From: Sipunculus nudus
Lineage: Eukaryota; Annelida; Sipuncula; Golfingiida; Sipunculidae
DNA length: 64,000 nucleotides
Direction: 5' to 3'
NCBI GenBank assembly: GCA_026874595.1
Contig: CM049312.1
Span: 49,605,429 to 49,669,428 of the forward strand
Below, in pieces: positions 58,201-64,000 of the stretch (the first letter of the stretch is position 1; each line of letters opens with the position of its first letter). The notes beneath the pieces are model-generated. The model saw nothing but the letters and a program-made list of their open reading frames with translations, was not told the origin of the DNA and searched no databases. A program made the translations under genes and the position numbers.

Positions 58201-61200
58201 TGCGAGAATCACAGAGTAAGCGAGAATCACAGTGTGCATGAATCATAGAGTAAATGAAAATCACAAGTTGCAAGAATCATAGAGTGAGCGAGAATCATAG
58301 TATGCAGTAATCACAGAGTAAGCGAGAATCACAGTGTGTGCGAATCATAGAGTAAGCGAGCATCACAGTGTGAGATTCACAGGGTAAGCGAGAATCACAG
58401 TGTGTGCGAATCACAGAGTAAGGGAGAATCACAGTGTGTGAGATCCAAGAGTAAGCGAGAATCACAGTGTGTGAGATTCACAGAGTTAGCGAGAATCACA
58501 GTGTGTGCGAATCACAGAGTAAGGGAGAATCACAGTGTGTGAGATCCAAGAGTAAGTGAGAATCACAGTGTGTGCGAATCATAGAGTAAGCGAGAATCAC
58601 AGTATGTTTGATTCAAAGAGTAAGCGAGAATCACAGTGTGTGAGATTCAAAGAGTAAGCGAGAATCACAGTGTGTGAGAATCACAGATTTTGCGAGAATC
58701 ACAGTGTGCGAAACATAGAGTAAGCGAGAATCACAGTGTGTGATATTCAAAGAGTAAGCGAGAATCACAGTGTGTGAGAATCACAGAGTGTGCGAGAATC
58801 ATAGTATGCAATAATCATAGAGTAAGCGAGAATCATAGTATGCAATAATCATAGAGTAAGCGAGAATCACAGAGTAAGCGAGAATTACAGTGTGCGAGAA
58901 TCATAGAGTAAGCGAAAATCACAGTGTGTGCGAATCATAGAGTAAGCGAGAATCACAGTGTGTGAGATTCAAAGAGTAAGCGAGAATCACAGTGTGTGAG
59001 AATCACAGATTTAGCGAGAAACGCAGTGTGTGCGAAACAGAGTAAGCGAGAATCACAGTGTGTCAGATTCAAAGAGTAAGCGAGAATCACAGTGTGTGAG
59101 ATTCACAGAATAAGCGAGAATCACAGTGAGTGCGAATCATAGAGTAAGCGAGAATCACAGTGTGCGAGAATCACAGAGTAAGCAGGAATCACAGTGTGAG
59201 AGATTCACAGAGTAAGCGAGAATCACAGTGTGTGAGATTCAAAGAGTAAGCGAGAATCACAGTGTGTGAGAATCACAGATTTTCGAGAATCACAGTGTGT
59301 GCGAACATAGAGTAAGCGAGAATCACAGTGTGTGAGATTCAAAGAGTAAGCGAGAATCACAGTGGGTGAGATTCACAGAGTAAGCGAGAATCACAGTGTG
59401 TGCGAATCATAGAGTAAGCGAGAATCACAGTATGTGAGATTCAAAGAGTAAGCGGGAATTACAGTGTGTGAGATTCAAAGAGTAAGCGAGAATCACAGTG
59501 TGTGCGAATCATAGAGTAAGCGAGAATTACAGTATGTGAGATTCACAGAGTAAGTGAGAACCACAGTGTGTGAGATTCAAAGAGTAGGCGAGAATCACAG
59601 TGTGGGAGATTCAAAGAGTAGGCGAGAATCACAGTGTGTGAGAATCACAGATTTTGCAAGAACCACAGTGTGTGAGAATCACAGAGTGTGCGAGAATCAT
59701 AGTATCCAATAATCATAGAGTAAGCGAGAATCACAGAGTAAGCGAGAATTACAGTGTGCGAGAATCATAGAGTAAGCGAGAATCACAGTGTGTGAGACTC
59801 AAAGAGTAAGCGAGAATCACAGTATGCAAGAATCACAGAGTAAGCGAGAATCACAGTGTGTGAGATTCACAGAGTAAGCGACAATCACAGTTTGTGCGAA
59901 TCATAGAGTAAGCGAGAATCACAGTGTGTGAGATTCAAAGAGTAAGCGAGAATCACAGTGTGTGAGAATCACAGATTTTGCGAGAATCACAGTGTGTGAG
60001 AAACATAGAGTAAGCGAGAATCACAGTGTGTGAGATTCAAAGAGTAAGCGAGAATCACAGTGTGTGAGATTCACAGAGTAAGCGAGAATCACAGTGTGTG
60101 CGAATCATAGAGTAAGCGAGAATCACAGTATGTGAGATTCAAAGAGCAAGCGAGAATCACAGTATGCGAGAATCACAGAGTAAGCGAGAATCACAGTGTG
60201 TGAGATTCACAGAGTAAGCAAGAATTAGAGTGTGTGCAAATCATAGAGTAAGCGAGTATCACAGAGTGTGAGATTCAAAGAGTAAGCGAGAATCACAGTG
60301 TGTGAGATTCACAGATTTAGCGAGAATCACAGTGTGTGAGATTCAAAGAGTAAGCGAGAATCACAGTGTGTGAGAATCACAGATTTAGCGAGAATCACAG
60401 TGTGTGCGAAACATAGAGTAAGCGAGAATCACAGTGTGTGAGATTCACAGAGTAAGCGAAAATCACAGTGTGTGCGAATCATAGAGTAAGCGAGAATCAC
60501 AGTGTGTGAGATTCAAAGAGTAAGCGAGAATCACAGTGTGTGCGAATCATAGAGTAAGAGAGAATCACAGTGTGTGAGAATCACAGAGTAAGCGAAAATC
60601 ACAGTTTGTGAGATTCTAAGAGTAAGCGAGAATCACAGTGTGTGAGAATCACAGATTAAGCGAGAATCACAGTGTGTGCGAAACATAGAGTAAGCGAGAA
60701 TCACAGTGTCCGAGATTCAAAGAGTAAGCGAGAATCACAGTGTGTGAGATTCACAGAGTAAGCTTGAATCACAGTGTGCGAATCATAGAGTAAGCGAGAA
60801 TCACAGTGTGAGATTCAAAGAGTAAGCGAGAATCACAGTGTGTGAGAATCACAGATTTAGCGAGAATCACATTGGTGCGAAACTGAGTAAGCGAGAATCA
60901 CAGTGTGTGAGATTCAAAGAGTAAGCGAGAATCACAGTGTGTGACAATCACAGATTTAGTGAGAATCACAGTGTGCGAGAATCACAGAGTGTGCGAGAAT
61001 CACAGTGTGTGAGATTCACAGGGTAAGCGAGAATCACAGCGTGCGAGAATCACAGAGTAAGTGGGATTACAGTGTGCGAGAATCATAGAGTAAGCGAGAA
61101 TCACAATCTGTGAGATTCAAGGAGTAAGCGAACATCACAGTATGCGAGAATCACAGAGTAAGCGAGAATCACAGTGTGTGCGAATCATAGAGTAAGCGAG

Positions 61201-64000
61201 CATCACAGTGTGAGATTCACAGGGTAAGCGAGAATCACAGTGTGCGAGAATCACATAATAAGCGAGAATCAAAGTGTGCGAGAATCACAGAGTAAGCGAG
61301 AATCACAGAGTGTGCGAGAATGACAGAGTGAGCGAGAATCACAGTGTGTGAGATTCAAGGAGTAAGCGAGAATTACAGTATGTGAGAATCACAGAGTAAG
61401 CGAGAATCACAGTGTGTGAGATTCACAGAGTAAGCGAGAATCACAGTGTGTGCGAATCATAGAGTAAGAGAGCATCACAGTGTGTGAGATTCAAAGAGTA
61501 AGCAAGAATCACAGTGTGTGCGAATCATAGAGTAAGCGAGAATCACAGTGTGCAAGAATCGCAGGGTAAGCCAGAATCACAGTGTGTGAGATTCAAAGAG
61601 TAAGCAAGAGTGCGAGAATCACAGAGTAAGCGAGAATACAGTGTGCGAGAATCACAGAGTGAGCGAGAATACAGGGTGCGAGAATCACAGAGTAAGCGAG
61701 AATCACAGAGTAAGCAAGAATCACAGTGTGTGAGATTCACAGAGTAAGTGAGAATCAGAGTGTGTGAGATTCACAGAGTGAACAAGAATTACAATGTGTG
61801 AGACTCAAAGAGTAAGCAAGAAACACAGTGTTCGAGAATCACAGAGTAAGCGAGAATCACTGTGTGAGATTCACAGTGTGCCAGAATCATAGAGTATGCA
61901 AGCATCACAGTGTCGAGAATCAGATTATGTGAGAATCACAGAGTAAGCAAGATTCACAGTGTACCAGTGTGTGCGAGAATCATAGTGTGCGGGAATCACA
62001 GTGTGCGAGAATCACAGAGTAAGCGAGAATCACAGTGTGCATGAATCATAGAGTAAATGAAAATCACAAGTTGCAAGAATCATAGAGTGAGCGAGAATCA
62101 TAGTATGCAGTAATCACAGGGTAAGCGAGAATCACAGTGTGTGCGAATCATAGAGTAAGCGAGCATCACAGTGTGAGATTCACAGGGTAAGCGAGAATCA
62201 CAGTGTGCGAGAATCACAGAGTAAGCGAGAATCAAAGTGTGCGAGAATCACAGAGTAAGCGAGAATCACAGTATGTGAGAATCACAGAGTAAGCGAGAAT
62301 CACAGTGTGTGAGATTCACAGAGTAAGCGAGAATCACAGTGTGTGCGAATCATAGAGTAAGCGAGCATAACAGTGTGTGAGATTCAAAGAGTAAGCAAGA
62401 ATCACAGTGTGTGCGAATGATAGAGTAAGCGAGAATCACAGTGTGCAAGAATCACAGAGTAAGCCATAATCACAGTGTGTGAGATTCAAAGAGTAAGCGA
62501 GAATACAGTGTGCGAGAATCACAGAGTAAGCAAGAATCAAAGTGTGTGAGATTCACAGAGTAAGCGAGAATCACAGTGTGTGAGATTCACAGGGTAAGCG
62601 AGAATACAGTGTGCGAGAATCACAGAGTAAGCGAGAATACAAAGTGCGAGAATCACAGAGTAAGCGAGAATCACAGAGTAAGCGAGAATCACAGTGTGTG
62701 AGATTCACAGAGTAAGCGAGAATCAGAGTGTGTGAGATTCACAGAGTAAACAAGAATTACAGTGTGTGAGATTCAAAGAGTAAGCGAGAGTCACAGTGTG
62801 CGAGAATCATAGAGTATGCAAGCATCACAGTGTCGAGAATCAGATTATGTGAGAATCACAGAGTAAGCAAGATTCACAGTGTACCAGTGTGTGCGAGAAT
62901 CACATTGTGCGAGAATCACAGTGTGCGAGAATCACAGAGTAAGCGAGAATCACTGTGTGAGATTCACAGTGTGCCAGAATCATAGAGTATGCAAGCATCA
63001 CAGTGTCGAGAATCAGATTATGTGAGAATCACAGTGTAAGCAAGATTCACAGTGTACCAGTGTGTGCGAGAATCACATTGTGCGAGAATCACAGTGTGCG
63101 AGAATCACAGAGTAAGCGAGAATCACAGTGTGCATGAATCATAGAGTAAGCGAGAATCATAGTATGCAGGAATCACAGAGTAAGCGAGAATCACAGTGTG
63201 TGCGAATCATAGAGTTTGCAAGCATCACAGTGTGAGATTCACAGTGTAAGCGAGAATCACAGAGTAAGCGAGAATCAAAGTGTGCGAGAATCACAGAGTA
63301 AGGGAGAATCAGAGTGTGTGAGATTCACAGAGTAAGCGAGAATTACAGTGTGTGAGATTCAAAGAGTAAGTGAGAATCACAGTGTGCAAGAATCACAGAG
63401 TAAGCAAGAATCACAGTGTGTGTGAGAATCAGAGTGTGTGAGATTCACAGAGTAAGCGAGAATCAGAGTGTGTGAGATTCACAGAGTAGTCGAGAATCAC
63501 AGTGTGTGAGATTCATAGTGTGCCAGAATCATAGAGTGTGCAAGCATCAACGTGTTGAGAATCAGAATATGCGAGAATCACAGAGTAAGCGAGAATCACA
63601 GTGTGTGAGATTCATAGTGTGCCAGAATCATAGAGTATGCAAGCATCAACGTGTCGAGAATCAGAATATGCGAGAATCACAGACTAAGCGAGAATCACAG
63701 TGTGTGCGAATCATAGAGTTAGCGAGCATCACAGTGTGAGATTCACAGACTAAGCGAGAATCACAGAGTAAGCGAGAATCAAAGTGTGCGAGAATCACAG
63801 AGTAATCGAGAATCTTAGTATGTGAGAATCACAATGTAAGCGAGAATCACAGTGTGTGAGATTCACAGAGTAAGCGAGAATCACAGTCTGTGCGAATCAT
63901 AGAGTAAGCGAGCATCACAGTGTGTGAGATTCAAAGAGTAAGCAAGAATCAAAGTGTGCGAGAATCACAGAGTAAGCGAGAATCACAGTGTGTGAGATTC
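46226..64000 (+). repeat. Satellite array of a 34-bp unit, >17.7 kb, runs off the window
   Basis: The 34-bp unit is two related half-units: 16 bp GCGAGAATCACAGTGT (often GTGAGATTCAAA in this position) and 18 bp GCGAGAATCACAGAGTAA. More than 500 copies are present. Half-unit variants (GTGCGAATCATAGAG, GTGAGATTCAAAGAG, GAGAATCACAGATTT, GCAATAATCATAGAG) recur in fixed orders, giving higher-order blocks and long duplications (offsets near 290, 1408, 1530, 3790 and 5518 bp). TAA and TGA occur in every unit, so unlike the other arrays it is closed to translation. No unique sequence interrupts it. Confidence 0.96.

Noticed and set aside
46226-64000. CRISPR-like or telomere-like array
   Set aside because: Units are contiguous without unique spacers, the DNA is eukaryotic, and the unit is not a TTAGGG-type repeat.

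Overview
The window looks like nuclear DNA from a marine invertebrate, most likely a mollusc or another lophotrochozoan. The base composition is AT-rich and no bacterial-type gene clusters are visible. Coding sequence is split into short exons with GT/AG borders. There are remnants of a Ty3/gypsy LTR retrotransposon and of a LINE, plus several MITE-like elements and very long tandem arrays. The taxon is an inference; no sequence here proves it.

The only host gene I can support lies on the minus strand. Four exons (43230-43315, 41098-41196, 36753-36824, 18533-18657, in transcript order) join in frame and read as the N-terminal part of an SVOP/SV2-type major facilitator transporter, from just before TM1 through TM4, including the motif GKVCDKYGRR after TM2 and [10 protein letters not shown] in TM4. 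The 5' start and everything after TM4 were not found. The three complete introns are about 2.0, 4.3 and 18.1 kb, and most of their length is repeats.

Layout: 1-12.4 kb is intergenic or intronic sequence with a pogo-like TIR element set in a TA microsatellite (901-1874), a ~200-bp diverged tandem repeat, a small palindrome next to a 31-bp minisatellite (6.2-6.9 kb), and a 201-bp MITE with a 5-bp target duplication (7360-7560). A complete but dead Ty3/gypsy element with 131/122-bp LTRs and ATGAA target duplications occupies 12462-16943. Diverged ~130-bp repeats follow (17.1-18.0 kb), then the TM3-TM4 exon. The 18-kb intron holds a 5'-truncated LINE (19.2-20.85 kb), a 41-bp array (21.3-22.0 kb), a 12.4-kb array of a 65-bp unit (22.05-34.4 kb) and a ~142-bp array with higher-order structure (34.4-36.5 kb). 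The next intron is almost filled by one ~3.7-kb foldback-like element whose long inverted ends enclose about 56 copies of a 49-bp unit. The third intron holds a ~52-bp minisatellite split by a TIR element. From 46226 to the window end runs a 34-bp satellite of at least 17.8 kb that continues beyond the window; a three-copy 16-bp block with the same motif lies about 290 bp before it.

No tRNA, rRNA, CRISPR or operon structure is visible. The notable theme is one small-exon transporter gene whose introns have been inflated by at least five unrelated tandem arrays. The most unusual single object is the foldback-like element with a satellite core at about 36900-40610.
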